Notes: generated by a model not told the origin, from the letters alone. DNA of 64,000 nucleotides from Pseudoalteromonas peptidolytica (GCF_012641745.1 NZ_WEHZ01000005.1:1-64000); one strand, 5' to 3'; positions 1-9,423 are shown, counted from the first letter of the stretch. Made by a program: numbers and translations.

Positions 1-86
1 CGCTAAGACTATTTAAACTGCCACCTAGAAGAGAAGATAGGCAGTATCCAAGAGCGATAAAGCCTAAGCCATCAAAGTACCCATAT

Positions 87-124
87 AAAAAAAGAAATGC
101 CAGTCAGCTTAACTGACTGGCATT
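87..124 (-). terminator. Rho-independent terminator, minus strand
   Basis: A perfect 12-bp stem with a 5-nt loop (96-124) is followed on the minus strand by a T-rich run (87-95). It lies about 200 nt beyond the flagellin stop codon, so it probably ends the flagellin transcript. Confidence 0.8.
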
Positions 125-320
125 GGGCCATTTGGCCTCTTTTACTTAAATTTGAGAGTGAGTGTCATTTTTATAACACAAAGTTGGCATGCTATGTGCT
201 AAATTTAACGTGTTCATTGTTTAAATGAACGCAGTTGGATTTTAAGCTCCTCCGCTTTATTATCCAATTCGGTGTCTAGGCAAATACCCCATTCGGCCTA
301 GGCACCTTTACCTTCCTATA
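125..320. other. Non-coding region downstream of the flagellin gene, with a stop-proximal hairpin
   Basis: No convincing gene is seen in positions 1-320. An 11-bp stem with one G:T pair (271-281 with 296-306) lies just beyond the flagellin stop codon. It lacks a following T-run, so it is more likely a 3'-UTR stabilising hairpin than a terminator (inference). The remainder is AT-rich with no other recognisable signal. Confidence 0.5.
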
Positions 321-1283
321 TTATCCTAGAAGGCTTAAAGCCGCCTGAGGACGCTGGTTAGCCTGACTCAAGATTGTTTGGCTAGCCTGTTGAAGGATCT
401 GCATTTTTGTTAAGTTTGCCGTTTCTTGCGCAAAGTCTGTATCTTTGATACGAGATTTAGCAGCAGATAAGTTTTCAGCAATATTCGACTGGTTACGAAT
501 TGTTGACTGGAATCGGTTTTGTACCGCACCTAGCTCAGCGCGTTTCTTATCAACTACTGCAATCAAAGCATCCATACCAGCCATTACTGCTTGCGCATTT
601 GCTTGTGATGATACTGATATACCTGTCGCTGTGAAAACACCAGAGAAACTAGTTGCATCAGCAGATGCTCCTACTTGACTACTAATAGTGCCAGCAGTTG
701 CACTCAATGAAGCTCCGGTTACACCACTTGCAATACCTGCGATACCTGAAAGCGTAAAGCCGCCATTTGATACTAAGCTGTTCGTCGTTGCTCCTACCGT
801 TTGCATACTAAAGCTGATAGTCTGCACTGCATCAGCACCTACTTGGAAGTTAGCAGCATAAGAGCCGTCAAGTAGGTTTTGACCACCAAACGTTGTATCT
901 GCTGCAACACGGTTTACTTCTTTTGATAGAGATTGGATTTCTTCTTGAATTGCCAATCTATCTTCATCAGTGTTAGAGCCGTTTGAAGCTTGTTGTGCTA
1001 GCGTACGGATACGCTGGAACATTGAGGTAACTTCGTCCATCGCACCTTCAGCAGTTTGTGCTAATGAGATACCGTCGTTTGCGTTACGATTACCTTGGTT
1101 TAGACCGTTAATTTGTGATGTTAAACGGTCTGAAATTTGTAGACCTGCCGCATCGTCAGCTGCGCTGTTAATACGGAAGCCTGAAGATAGACGCTTGAAT
1201 GAGGTATCTAGTGAGTTACCAGAATTCATTAATTGTCTTTGTGCGTTCAATGAACTTACGTTAGTATTTACATAAAGTGCCAT
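321..1283 (-). CDS. fliC: Flagellin, flagellar filament subunit
   Basis: This 320-residue protein is the building block of the flagellar filament, exported without a cleaved signal peptide. Residues 1-140 are the conserved N-terminal D0/D1 helices (MALYVNTN start, SSGFRINSAADDAAGL motif). Residues 140-215 form a short Ala/Ser/Gly-rich variable section, and residues 215-320 are the C-terminal helices with the DTDFAQETA motif and an ALSLLG end. A GGGAG ribosome site lies 8 nt before the ATG. The gene stands alone downstream of flgL, with its own sigma-28 promoter at 1380-1406. Polar-flagellate marine bacteria often carry several flagellins, so more copies may lie outside the window. The symbol is generic; flaA/flaC naming cannot be decided from here. 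Confidence 0.97.
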   Translation of the reverse strand: MALYVNTNVSSLNAQRQLMNSGNSLDTSFKRLSSGFRINSAADDAAGLQISDRLTSQINGLNQGNRNANDGISLAQTAEGAMDEVTSMFQRIRTLAQQASNGSNTDEDRLAIQEEIQSLSKEVNRVAADTTFGGQNLLDGSYAANFQVGADAVQTISFSMQTVGATTNSLVSNGGFTLSGIAGIASGVTGASLSATAGTISSQVGASADATSFSGVFTATGISVSSQANAQAVMAGMDALIAVVDKKRAELGAVQNRFQSTIRNQSNIAENLSAAKSRIKDTDFAQETANLTKMQILQQASQTILSQANQRPQAALSLLG

Positions 1284-1379
1284 GATGGTTCTCCCACTTT
1301 AAATCGAGTCTTTCACTCTCAAACTTAGATTCTTTTCCAACCTTTGAATGTTTTTCACTCTCCGGCTTGGTTAATTAAG

Positions 1380-1406
1380 TTATCGGTCGGCAAAATATTT
1401 CCTTTA
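1380..1406 (-). promoter_or_regulatory. Sigma-28 (FliA) promoter of the flagellin gene
   Basis: On the minus strand it reads TAAAGGAA-N11-ACCGATAA, close to the FliA consensus TAAAGTTT-N11-GCCGATAA with exact spacing. The predicted start near 1372 gives an 89-nt leader. The leader has three GGA triplets, one inside the ribosome site, which could be CsrA targets (inference). Confidence 0.9.
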
Positions 1407-1578
1407 GTGTTTTTTTTAAAAAAAAATTATCATCATGATTAGTATAGATTTTTATCTTAAAACCAAACTATTTGACAAAGTTTTGACGGCAAGACATTAC
1501 CAGCCTTAAATAATTACTAACTATATATAATTCAGACTGTTGGGTGAGAAAGGTAAAGTTTTAGTAGTTGTAGGGGAA

Positions 1579-1596
1579 GCAGCCTATAAAGGCTGC
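1579..1596 (-). terminator. Probable terminator after flgL
   Basis: A 7-bp perfect stem with a 4-nt loop starts 4 nt beyond the flgL stop codon. The T-run after it is poor, so termination may be weak. The rest of the 1284-1599 gap holds only the flagellin promoter and leader. Confidence 0.45.
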
Positions 1597-1599
1597 GTT

Positions 1600-2835
1600 T
1601 TAACGAATGTAGTCCAGTAAAGAAAGGTTAGTTAAACGACCAAATGTAGCTTGAGAGGCCTGCAAGGCGGTTTCATGCTTAGTAAGCTCAGAAATCGCAG
1701 AGTAAAAATCAACTTCCATCAGCGCTGCTTTATTAGCTTTGTTATCCACGTCAAGATCTGAGTTAGCCTGTTCGACCAATTTTGCAGCATTAAGTCTGCC
1801 ACCAAGTCCTGCTTGAGCCTGTGATACCTTTATCTTTGCGTTATCCAAACCCGTAATGCCATCCGCAAGTGCCTGTTTGTAATCTTCACCCGTAATGCTT
1901 GGGTCTCGTAAAGAGGTGATCATAGATTCCAACGTGTTAAGAATATTTTCTTTCTGAGGCTTTTCTAAATCAAAGCTGATTTGCCCGGGTGCTGCGCCAT
2001 CATACTTAAACTCCATCCCTGCTACTTTTACCGCATTACCTTCAAAGGTACCAGTCGAGATAACCGTACCGCCTTGCTCCAACTGATAGGTGTTTGGTGT
2101 GCCTGCAGCTATGACTAAATCAAAAGTATTCGCTCCTGCAGGAGCGGCAGGGTCTGCGTTGTAGTTTGCTTTGTGAAATTTATCAAATACTGCTTGCTCA
2201 TCAACATAGACAGATGCCGAAGTCACCCCGCCAGATACAACCCCTGTATTTGAAGTGATATTGAGGCGTTTGTCTGCACTCTCAAAAACGTCAAAGCCAT
2301 TGTCACTTGAACGAACTTCAACACTTTCTGCTATTTTTATTTTATGTTGACCTTGGTCGCCGTTGTAAACATACTCTCCGCTCGCTGAATCGAAGCTATA
2401 AGTTTGCGTATTGTCTTGATAGCCAGAAAATATAAACTTTCCATCTTCGCTTTTGGAGTTCATCAAATCCAAAATTGTGTCTTGGATTGATTCTAGCTCA
2501 TCAGCAATTGACGCACGGTCAACATCCGACAGGCCACCATTACCCGCCTGAATGGATTTTGCATACGCACTATCTATCGCTGTTTTAATATTTTCCAAAA
2601 CCGACTCTTGGGTATCCAACCGCGATGACAACATCGTTAAATTTTTTGTGTACTGATCGTTTGCTTGAATTCTATCGTCAAACAACATTGCTCTGGCGGT
2701 CGCGGAAGCGTCATCTGACGCACTCAATACCCGCTTTTGAGTATTAAGCTGTTGTGTGGCTTTATTAACATCTTGCTGATTACGCAAAATAGAATTGAGA
2801 TTTGAATTAAAAATTTGATTTTGAGATAAACGCAT
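1600..2835 (-). CDS. flgL: Flagellar hook-filament junction protein FlgL (HAP3)
   Basis: FlgL is the second of two adaptor rings joining hook to filament. It is flagellin-like: residues 1-140 carry the N-terminal helical region (MRLSQNQIFN, with the Q-rich LRNQQDVNKATQQL stretch). The C-terminal 90 residues carry the matching helix ending in LLDYIR. At 411 residues it is longer than the enteric protein (about 317) and nearer to Vibrio-type FlgL, because of an enlarged middle domain (about residues 150-310). It starts 2 nt after the flgK stop codon, so the two are almost certainly translated from one mRNA with flgJ. There is no signal peptide, as expected for a type III export substrate. Confidence 0.95.
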   Translation of the reverse strand: MRLSQNQIFNSNLNSILRNQQDVNKATQQLNTQKRVLSASDDASATARAMLFDDRIQANDQYTKNLTMLSSRLDTQESVLENIKTAIDSAYAKSIQAGNGGLSDVDRASIADELESIQDTILDLMNSKSEDGKFIFSGYQDNTQTYSFDSASGEYVYNGDQGQHKIKIAESVEVRSSDNGFDVFESADKRLNITSNTGVVSGGVTSASVYVDEQAVFDKFHKANYNADPAAPAGANTFDLVIAAGTPNTYQLEQGGTVISTGTFEGNAVKVAGMEFKYDGAAPGQISFDLEKPQKENILNTLESMITSLRDPSITGEDYKQALADGITGLDNAKIKVSQAQAGLGGRLNAAKLVEQANSDLDVDNKANKAALMEVDFYSAISELTKHETALQASQATFGRLTNLSLLDYIR

Positions 2836-2837
2836 AA

Positions 2838-4850
2838 TTACCTCGCGGCACTTAATAAGGTATCAAATACAGTTCTAGCTGCAGATATCACCTGCGCTGA
2901 TGCTGAATATGATTGTTGAAAACGTAATAGGTTTGCAGCTTCTTCATCCAAGTTTACGCCAGATAAAGATTCAAACCAGGCACTGGATTGGCTAGCAAGC
3001 GCCTCAAATGCTGCACTATTTGTTTTTGCCTGGTTGGTGATAACACCAACACCCGTCACAATATCGGCATACGCCTCGTTAAACGTTTTATGACTTTCGG
3101 TGCTGCCGGTAGACTCCACATTCTGTCTCACTAAATCTGACGACTTCAGGCCATCTAACGCAGCACCATTACGGTTATCATCAAAACCACCTGTATTAAA
3201 ACTAATCTTGAAGCTGTCACCTGCATTCGGCGTTCCTTCAATGTCGAATGTAAATCCAAGATTATTAAACGGTGCAGGAGCTGCGCCAACTGTCGATAGT
3301 ATATCTTTACCATTAGCAGGCGCGGTAAAGGTGTGATTCACCCCCGACGCACTAGTCAATGTGTACTCATCAGCATTGGCTGTCTTAGTTAACGTATACG
3401 GGCCATCATTTAATGTTGGCGGCGTTGTGGCCGTAAATGCACTCGTTGTTGGATCGGTATCCGTTACCGTGCCCGCTGATATTGTCGCCGTTCCGTTATT
3501 ATCAGCGGATTTTTCAGTGCGAATAGGCGATGCCAATGCCAGCGCTTCAGGCCTTTGCGTTGCTAGTTCTAGACTTGTAGCCGCTTGTTGATTTAGTTTT
3601 ACTAGAAATTTATCTCCGGTTGCCCCAGCACCAGTGACATTCATTTGCAAACCAAAATAATCCCCAGTACCCGTTATGACACCAGCAGCAATGGTACCAG
3701 TCGTTGGGTTACCAACAGGGTTACCTTTTGCGTCTACTGCGGTAATTTCTACCGTTGTCGGGCTGGTGTAAGTGACTTGGAAGTCCGTCGCAGGCAACTC
3801 ATTGCCGCGGCCAGGTTCGAGCGTTGCCGTTAATGTAGCGGTACCGGTATTATCGCCATAAGCAAAACCACCTACAGTCGGGATTTTAAACAAGTCTCCA
3901 CCTATATTACCGTCTAAGTCCATCCCTAACTTATTTTGTTGATTAAAGGCGTCCGCTAATGCAAGTCCTATCTGACCTAGTTGATTTTGTGCTGGAATTA
4001 ATACTTCATCTCTAAAAGCAAGTAACCCACCTATTTTTCCTTTCAAACTGCCACTATCTAACTCTAACTGAACAACATTTTTATCTTTGATGTCCAGAAC
4101 AAGTGATTTGTGGTTGGGGTCAGGGTCTCCTTTGTTTGCAAACAAGTTAAACGCACCTCCTTGCATAACAAGGGCATCACCCGTGCCAAGAAAAACAAGC
4201 TTTTCGCCATTTTCACCATCGAGTGTCTCAATATCTACCAGTTCAGCTAGATCTTTAATTGCTTGGTCTCGCTCGTTGAGTACACTGTGATCAACACTAT
4301 TAAGATTAAGCGCTGACTGACTTGCAACTTGCTTGTTCAATTCACTGATTTTTTGTACTAAGTTGTTTGCCTCTTGCGAAAAAATATCGAGCTGGTCATT
4401 CACAATACTACTTTGATCAACCACAATACCTGACAGCCTGTCCATTTGATCAATTAATCCCTGTGCACCTGTCATAAACAAAGAGCGATTTGTGGTAGAT
4501 GATGGTAAATTTACTGCGCTCTGAAGATTATTAAACATTGCGTTAATGCTTTTACTCAGGCTGTTAGACTCCTGAGCAAATAACGTATCAACACGACTGG
4601 ATTCAGTCACAAACTGCTCGTAATAGGATTGGTTTGAAATATCTCGGTTCAACTGTTGCTGTGCGAACTGATTAAGTAGGCGCACGGTTTCACCACGGCC
4701 AACCATACCACCTATCATCGTACCGTGTTCTGTTCTCTCACGGATATAACCTTTGGTATTTAGGTTTGCGATGTTTTTACTGGTAGTTTGCAGTAATTCT
4801 GAGTTTGCTCTAACTCCTGCAGCTCCAATGTTTAATAGATCAAATGACAT
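2838..4850 (-). CDS. flgK: Flagellar hook-associated protein FlgK (HAP1)
   Basis: FlgK forms the first junction layer on the hook. Residues 1-60 carry the axial-protein N-terminal motif (LLNIGAAGVRANSELLQTTS, then NIANLNTKGY). The C-terminal end (LLRFQQSYSASAQVI...RTVFDTLLSAAR) forms the paired coiled coil. At 670 residues it exceeds the enteric 547, owing to a Thr/Ala/Gly-rich insertion at about residues 320-560. That fits the surface-exposed domain that varies between species. It lies directly after flgJ (1 nt between them) and before flgL. It probably needs the FlgN chaperone, encoded at 16100-16528, for export. Confidence 0.96.
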   Translation of the reverse strand: MSFDLLNIGAAGVRANSELLQTTSKNIANLNTKGYIRERTEHGTMIGGMVGRGETVRLLNQFAQQQLNRDISNQSYYEQFVTESSRVDTLFAQESNSLSKSINAMFNNLQSAVNLPSSTTNRSLFMTGAQGLIDQMDRLSGIVVDQSSIVNDQLDIFSQEANNLVQKISELNKQVASQSALNLNSVDHSVLNERDQAIKDLAELVDIETLDGENGEKLVFLGTGDALVMQGGAFNLFANKGDPDPNHKSLVLDIKDKNVVQLELDSGSLKGKIGGLLAFRDEVLIPAQNQLGQIGLALADAFNQQNKLGMDLDGNIGGDLFKIPTVGGFAYGDNTGTATLTATLEPGRGNELPATDFQVTYTSPTTVEITAVDAKGNPVGNPTTGTIAAGVITGTGDYFGLQMNVTGAGATGDKFLVKLNQQAATSLELATQRPEALALASPIRTEKSADNNGTATISAGTVTDTDPTTSAFTATTPPTLNDGPYTLTKTANADEYTLTSASGVNHTFTAPANGKDILSTVGAAPAPFNNLGFTFDIEGTPNAGDSFKISFNTGGFDDNRNGAALDGLKSSDLVRQNVESTGSTESHKTFNEAYADIVTGVGVITNQAKTNSAAFEALASQSSAWFESLSGVNLDEEAANLLRFQQSYSASAQVISAARTVFDTLLSAAR

Positions 4851-4851
4851 T

Positions 4852-5805
4852 TCATCTGACTCCCTTTGTTAACGCACCAGATACCAAATCGGATATATCT
4901 ATGCGTTTTAAAACAGACTTAATTTTGTTGGCATAATTTGGGTCAGTCGCGTAACCCGCATTTTGTAGTTCATCAAGATAGGCATGACTGTCTTCGGCTT
5001 TGGCGAGCGCCTGTTGATATCTCGGGTTATCTTGGAGAAAACTGACATAATCATTAAAACTTTGCTCTAATGAATGATAAGCACGAAAATGTGCTTGCTT
5101 CTTCACAGGCAACCCGCCTTCAAACTCAAGCGTCGATTTTTTGGCACTCTCTCCATCCCAACGGCTATCAGCCTTAATATTAAAGAGATTAAAACTGCTG
5201 CTACCATCATGTTTGCTAATAATGTGTTTGCCCCACCCTGTTTCTAATGCTGCTTGTGCAACCATTACCGCAGGATTTAACCCCAGCTTTTTCGCAGCTG
5301 ACTGCGCATAGTTCCAGACACTTTCGACAAATTCTTTAGGCGAACCAAACCCTATTTGTTCATCACTATTTTGTGTGCTCAAAGCATCTGACCGCTTTAT
5401 TGTTGTTGGAGCTGGTTGGTTGGTCGCAATGTCAGCGTCAGCACGTAGGACAGAAGCTGGCTTATACTTCTCAGAGTTAGGCGATAGTTGTTGCACGATA
5501 AGGTCTGCAAGTCCTAAGCTACCTTTTTTAGATAAGTGCATAGAAAGTTGCTGGTCGTGCATTTCTTCAAAGAATTTCACGCCACTAGAGTTGAAAGGGC
5601 TATCTTTATCTTCCAGCGCTTCATTCGCTTTTCTCATACTTTGCAATAACATCTGTGTGAAAATCGATTCAAACTGCTGTGCAGCTTTTTTCAGTGCTTG
5701 ATCTGACGCTCCCTGATCACCAGCTCCCTTGAGTGCCTCTTTACGGATCGAGTCAAGGTTCCCTAAATCGAAAAAGCTTTGATTTTTTAACTGATCGGTA
5801 TTCAT
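4852..5805 (-). CDS. flgJ: Rod cap and peptidoglycan hydrolase FlgJ
   Basis: This bifunctional protein caps the growing rod and opens the peptidoglycan. The N-terminal half (about residues 35-105 from the ATG) is the rod-cap domain with the AAQQFESIFTQMLLQSMRKA motif. The C-terminal half (about 155-310) is a glucosaminidase-type domain with the AQAALETGWGKHI active-site segment and YATDPNYANKI. I chose the ATG at 5805 (317 residues). A GTG at 5817 would add four residues but is only about 16 nt from the predicted sigma-54 start site, and neither start has a clear Shine-Dalgarno sequence. It is the first gene of flgJKL. Confidence 0.93.
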   Translation of the reverse strand: MNTDQLKNQSFFDLGNLDSIRKEALKGAGDQGASDQALKKAAQQFESIFTQMLLQSMRKANEALEDKDSPFNSSGVKFFEEMHDQQLSMHLSKKGSLGLADLIVQQLSPNSEKYKPASVLRADADIATNQPAPTTIKRSDALSTQNSDEQIGFGSPKEFVESVWNYAQSAAKKLGLNPAVMVAQAALETGWGKHIISKHDGSSSFNLFNIKADSRWDGESAKKSTLEFEGGLPVKKQAHFRAYHSLEQSFNDYVSFLQDNPRYQQALAKAEDSHAYLDELQNAGYATDPNYANKIKSVLKRIDISDLVSGALTKGVR

Positions 5806-5844
5806 AACACTACGCACTATTTACAATTCTATAGTTCAAACAAT

Positions 5845-5860
5845 GCAATATACGAGCCAA
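5845..5860 (-). promoter_or_regulatory. Sigma-54 promoter of flgJKL
   Basis: On the minus strand it reads TGGCTC-N5-TTGCAT with GG-N10-GC spacing, one base off the -24/-12 consensus TGGCAC-N5-TTGCA. The predicted start is near 5833, 28 nt before the flgJ ATG. The -24 box overlaps the T-tract of the flgI terminator. Confidence 0.85.
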
Positions 5861-5885
5861 AAAAAAGCCTCACTATTGTGAGGCT
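5857..5885 (-). terminator. Terminator after flgI
   Basis: A perfect 8-bp stem with a 4-nt loop (5866-5885) is followed on the minus strand by eight T residues. It separates flgFGHI from flgJKL. Confidence 0.88.
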
Positions 5886-5909
5886 AACTAATTGATTAAT
5901 AATAAAACA

Positions 5910-7019
5910 CTATATGACGACTAATTGACCATTTATAGCACCAGCCTCTTTTAATGCTTCTAGAATCGCCATTAAATCACCCGGAGCGGCCCCGACTTGA
6001 TTAATCGCTCTTACTAAATCGTCAAGACTAACACCTGGGTCAAATACAAAAGCACGAGAGTCATCCTGATCCACATCAATGATACTTTGCTGTGTAACCA
6101 CGGTTTCACCATTTGCGAGCTCATTCGGTTGTGAAACATTTTGCTGTTCAGCAATCGTCACTGTCAGTCCACCATGAGTAATAGCCGCTGGTTGAAGTTT
6201 GACATTTTTTCCTATCACAATAGTCCCAGTTCTTGAGTTGACAATAATTTTAGCGGCGGTGTCCGCAGGTTTAAACTCAAGGTTTTCCAATGTCGAAAGG
6301 TAGGCGACACGCTGTGATGGGTCGCGCGGTGCAATTACTCTAACAGAGGCAGCGTCCATCGGCTTTGCACTATTTGGTCCCACCAAATCGTTAATGGTAT
6401 CAGCCAGACGCTTTGCAGTTGTGAAGTCAGGTCTATTAAGGTTGAAGGTAATATAATCGCCTTGTGTAAATGGACTTGGGACTGCTCGCTCAACAGTTGC
6501 TCCATTAGCCACTCGTCCAACTGTAGGCGTATTAATAACGACCCGGCTGCCATCAGCACCGTCTGCACCTAACCCGCCAACAATCAAACTTCCTTGGGCA
6601 ATAGCGTATACGTTACCGTCAACCCCCTTTAGGAAGGTTTGCAATAAAGTACCGCCGCGCAAGCTACCAGCACTACCAATCGATGAAACCGTCACGTCAA
6701 TGGTTTGACCAGGCTTCACAAAAGGAGGTAAATCAGCATGTACTGCCACCGCAGCCACATTCTTGATTTTCGGCTTAAGCGATGCGGGCATAGTGATCCC
6801 AAAGCTATTAAGCATTGCTTTGAAGCTTTGCTCTGTGAATCTGGTTTGCTCCCCAGTTCCAGGAAGACCAACCACTAGTCCATACCCCACTAGTTGGTTC
6901 GAACGAACACCTTCAACCATACTGACGTCTTTTACCCGCTCTGCAGCAGCGAAGGATGGATAAAGTATTAGTGATGCAGTAACGCAACTAAAGAGAAAAT
7001 ACTTAAGAAATTGAATCAT
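5910..7019 (-). CDS. flgI: Flagellar P-ring protein FlgI
   Basis: FlgI forms the P ring in the peptidoglycan layer around the rod. It has a cleavable signal peptide ending near SFAAA (about residue 25), then the family start [26 protein letters not shown]. The body ([27 protein letters not shown]) and C-terminus ([26 protein letters not shown]) are strongly conserved. I preferred the ATG at 7019 (369 residues), 8 nt after an AAGGA site. An ATG at 7028 touches that site and looks too close. The flgH stop codon lies just upstream, so the two are co-transcribed. Confidence 0.96.
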   Translation of the reverse strand: MIQFLKYFLFSCVTASLILYPSFAAAERVKDVSMVEGVRSNQLVGYGLVVGLPGTGEQTRFTEQSFKAMLNSFGITMPASLKPKIKNVAAVAVHADLPPFVKPGQTIDVTVSSIGSAGSLRGGTLLQTFLKGVDGNVYAIAQGSLIVGGLGADGADGSRVVINTPTVGRVANGATVERAVPSPFTQGDYITFNLNRPDFTTAKRLADTINDLVGPNSAKPMDAASVRVIAPRDPSQRVAYLSTLENLEFKPADTAAKIIVNSRTGTIVIGKNVKLQPAAITHGGLTVTIAEQQNVSQPNELANGETVVTQQSIIDVDQDDSRAFVFDPGVSLDDLVRAINQVGAAPGDLMAILEALKEAGAINGQLVVI

Positions 7020-7030
7020 TTTCTGCATCC

Positions 7031-7714
7031 TTAAAATGGCATGATGGCACTCATGAAGAAACTAGTTAACCAACCCGCACTTTGTACTTCTTGTTGATCG
7101 CCTTTACCGGAATATTGGATCCTCGCATTCGCAACTCGATTAGATTCGACCGTGTTATCGGCAGTCACATCTTGCGGTCTAACCAGCCCTTCCAGTCGAA
7201 TAAACTCTTCTCCGGTATTAAGTGTTAACCACTTCTCCCCACGGATCACCAAATTTCCATTAGGTAGAACACGCGTCACATTCACAGAAATATTGCCAAA
7301 CAGACTATTTGACTGATTCGACTTCGAATCGCCTGAAAATGACGAGCTAGATTTCGCACCAAACTGAATTGCTTCATTACCTATGTTTATTGCGTTGGCA
7401 CCCAAACCAATAATGGGATCTAAGCTTGAGTCACTTGACTTATCTAACTCTGAATTAGCTGCTTTTGTTGCCTGAGTCGTCTCGCGCAGCACGATCGTAA
7501 TAATGTCCCCGACCCTCAACGCTTTTTTATCTGCATACAAATCATTTGAAAATTGTGTATTAAACAGTGATCCTGTGGCTACTATCTGTACTTGGTTATC
7601 TTCAGGATAAATCGGTGCATAATACGGGTCATCACGCACCACACTTTTGTTTTGGGTCGTACTACATCCAGACAATGCAGCTACCGTTACTATGGCCAAA
7701 TATAATGCACGCAT
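7031..7714 (-). CDS. flgH: Flagellar L-ring lipoprotein FlgH
   Basis: FlgH builds the outer-membrane L ring. It has a lipoprotein signal with lipobox LSGC (Cys at about residue 17). The conserved core has [24 protein letters not shown], then [31 protein letters not shown] and [21 protein letters not shown]. At 227 residues it is normal for the family. A GGGGG-type ribosome site precedes the ATG. It lies between flgG and flgI and should act with FlgT, FlgP and FlgO-type proteins encoded elsewhere in the window. Confidence 0.96.
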   Translation of the reverse strand: MRALYLAIVTVAALSGCSTTQNKSVVRDDPYYAPIYPEDNQVQIVATGSLFNTQFSNDLYADKKALRVGDIITIVLRETTQATKAANSELDKSSDSSLDPIIGLGANAINIGNEAIQFGAKSSSSFSGDSKSNQSNSLFGNISVNVTRVLPNGNLVIRGEKWLTLNTGEEFIRLEGLVRPQDVTADNTVESNRVANARIQYSGKGDQQEVQSAGWLTSFFMSAIMPF

Positions 7715-7730
7715 ATTACCCCCTACCCAG

Positions 7731-8519
7731 TTACAACTGCTGGTTAATGTAGCTCAACATCTGGTCAACAGATGAGATAACTTTAGAGTTCATTTCATAG
7801 ACACGCTGCGTTTCAATCAGATTAACTAATTCTTCAGTAACGTTTACGTTCGATGTCTCGAGTGCTCCTTGAACAATTTTACCAAGCCCTTCTACACTTG
7901 GGTTACCTTGCACTGGAGCACCACTTACCGCTGTCTCTGTATATAAGTTCTGCCCTATCGGCTCTAGACCTGAAGGGTTAATGAAGTCACTAATAGTCAA
8001 CTGGCCAATAACAACATTTTCAGCTTGACCAGCAACACGGACTGATACTTCACCGTCCTGCGATATAGTGATTGATTGAGCATCATCTGGCACGTTCATC
8101 TCTGGCAACACCGGGAAGCCGGCACCTGATGTGACGACGCGACCTTCTTCATCAGTGGTAAATTGTCCGTTGCGAGAATAGGCCGTCGTTCCATCCGGCA
8201 TTTGTATTTCAAAAAAACCTGGGCCTTGGATCATCCAGTCTAAAGAGTTTTCTGTACTCAACATGTTGCCTTGTGAGAAATTCTTTTGGTTCGCCACCAC
8301 TTTAGCACCGGCCCCAAGCATCAGACCTGAAGGCAACTCTGTATCCTGAGAGCTTCTTCCTCCTGGCTGGTTAATATTTTGGTATAACAAATCTTCAAAA
8401 ATCGCACGACTCTTTTTATATCCAACAGTACTGGCGTTAGCCAAGTTGTTAGAGATAACTGAAATATCGGTTTGTTGTGCATCCAAACCGGTTTTACTTA
8501 TCCACAATGCAGGATTCAT
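7731..8519 (-). CDS. flgG: Flagellar distal rod protein FlgG
   Basis: FlgG forms the distal rod that passes through the P and L rings. It starts MNPALWISKTGLDAQQTDISVISNNLANASTVGYKKS, the typical axial-protein helix and rod signature, with SLDWMIQGPGFFEIQMPDG in the middle. It ends with the C-terminal axial helix NVNVTEELVNLIETQRVYEMNSKVIS. At 262 residues it matches the usual length (about 260). It follows flgF after 16 nt and precedes flgH in the sigma-54 operon flgFGHI. Confidence 0.97.
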   Translation of the reverse strand: MNPALWISKTGLDAQQTDISVISNNLANASTVGYKKSRAIFEDLLYQNINQPGGRSSQDTELPSGLMLGAGAKVVANQKNFSQGNMLSTENSLDWMIQGPGFFEIQMPDGTTAYSRNGQFTTDEEGRVVTSGAGFPVLPEMNVPDDAQSITISQDGEVSVRVAGQAENVVIGQLTISDFINPSGLEPIGQNLYTETAVSGAPVQGNPSVEGLGKIVQGALETSNVNVTEELVNLIETQRVYEMNSKVISSVDQMLSYINQQL

Positions 8520-8535
8520 AATTTCTACCTCACTC

Positions 8536-9300
8536 TTAAACTATGCGTAGGAGCGAAGTGTGTCGCTCATCTATTTCTTCAGCTGTTTTCATCAGCTTAA
8601 TTTGCATTTCAAATTGCCTTTGATGATTGATCATATCAACCATCTCGTGAACTGGATTTACATTAGACATTTCTAGGAAGCCGCTCATCACTTTGGCGGT
8701 AGGTGATACCTCACAAAAACCGCAGAACCCATCTTCCAAAGTGTCTTCTTTGGGCCTGAATAGACCGTCATTTCCTTTTTCTAGTTTGTTGCTGTCAGCC
8801 TTTATAATCTTCAGCCTATCAACAACCTCTAGAAAATTAGCAGGCGCTCCTTGTGGACGAACTTGAATGGAGCCATCATCGCTAAACACCACTTTATCTA
8901 CAGGTATGGGTAGAACAATCGGCCCACCTTCGCCAATAAGTTGACGCCCATGAGCAGTAACTAACGCACCGTCATTACGAATATTCAACGTACCAACTTT
9001 GGTATATGCTTCTTCGCCTGATGCGTCAACAACACTGATCCAAGACTTATCATCAACAGCTATATCTAGCTCCCGACCGGTTTCGACTATTGCCCCACCA
9101 GTCATATTAGTTCCTGGGCGCTCTTGCATTGCAAACACACGGGTAGGTAACCCTTCACCAAATGCCTGCATTGAACGAGCCTGTGCAAAGTCCGCTTTGA
9201 AGCCAGTCGTGTTGGCATTTGCTAGGTTATTCGCTTTTAACGCCACACCACGTAAGCTTTGCTTAGCGCCTGACATCGCGATATACACCATTTTATCCAT
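8536..9300 (-). CDS. flgF: Flagellar proximal rod protein FlgF
   Basis: FlgF is a rod subunit. It has the axial N-terminal motif (YIAMSGAKQSLRGVALKANNLANANTTGFKADF) and the C-terminal helix (NVNPVHEMVDMINHQRQFEMQIKLMKTAEE). At 254 residues it is of family length. It is the first gene of flgFGHI, with a sigma-54 promoter 39-54 nt upstream. Near residue 195 it carries a CGFC motif (codons at 8713-8724). This is odd for an axial flagellar protein, since these usually have few or no cysteines. Confidence 0.95.
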   Translation of the reverse strand: MDKMVYIAMSGAKQSLRGVALKANNLANANTTGFKADFAQARSMQAFGEGLPTRVFAMQERPGTNMTGGAIVETGRELDIAVDDKSWISVVDASGEEAYTKVGTLNIRNDGALVTAHGRQLIGEGGPIVLPIPVDKVVFSDDGSIQVRPQGAPANFLEVVDRLKIIKADSNKLEKGNDGLFRPKEDTLEDGFCGFCEVSPTAKVMSGFLEMSNVNPVHEMVDMINHQRQFEMQIKLMKTAEEIDERHTSLLRIV

Positions 9301-9338
9301 GACGATGACCTATAAAATTCTAACTTGGTATATGTAAT

Positions 9339-9354
9339 GCAAACTCAATGCCAA
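9339..9354 (-). promoter_or_regulatory. Sigma-54 promoter of flgFGHI
   Basis: On the minus strand it reads TGGCAT-N5-TTGCAT with GG-N10-GC spacing. The predicted start is near 9327, 27 nt before the flgF ATG. Confidence 0.88.
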
Positions 9355-9378
9355 AATGGTGAAGTGTTTTTGACGGGA

Positions 9379-9408
9379 ATAAAAAAGGCTGCTTGAGAAG
9401 CAGCCTTT
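9379..9408 (-). terminator. Terminator after flgE
   Basis: A perfect 11-bp stem with a GAG loop is followed on the minus strand by TTTTTTATT. It ends the flgBCDE unit just upstream of the flgF promoter. Confidence 0.92.
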
Positions 9409-9423
9409 GGAGGGCATAATATA

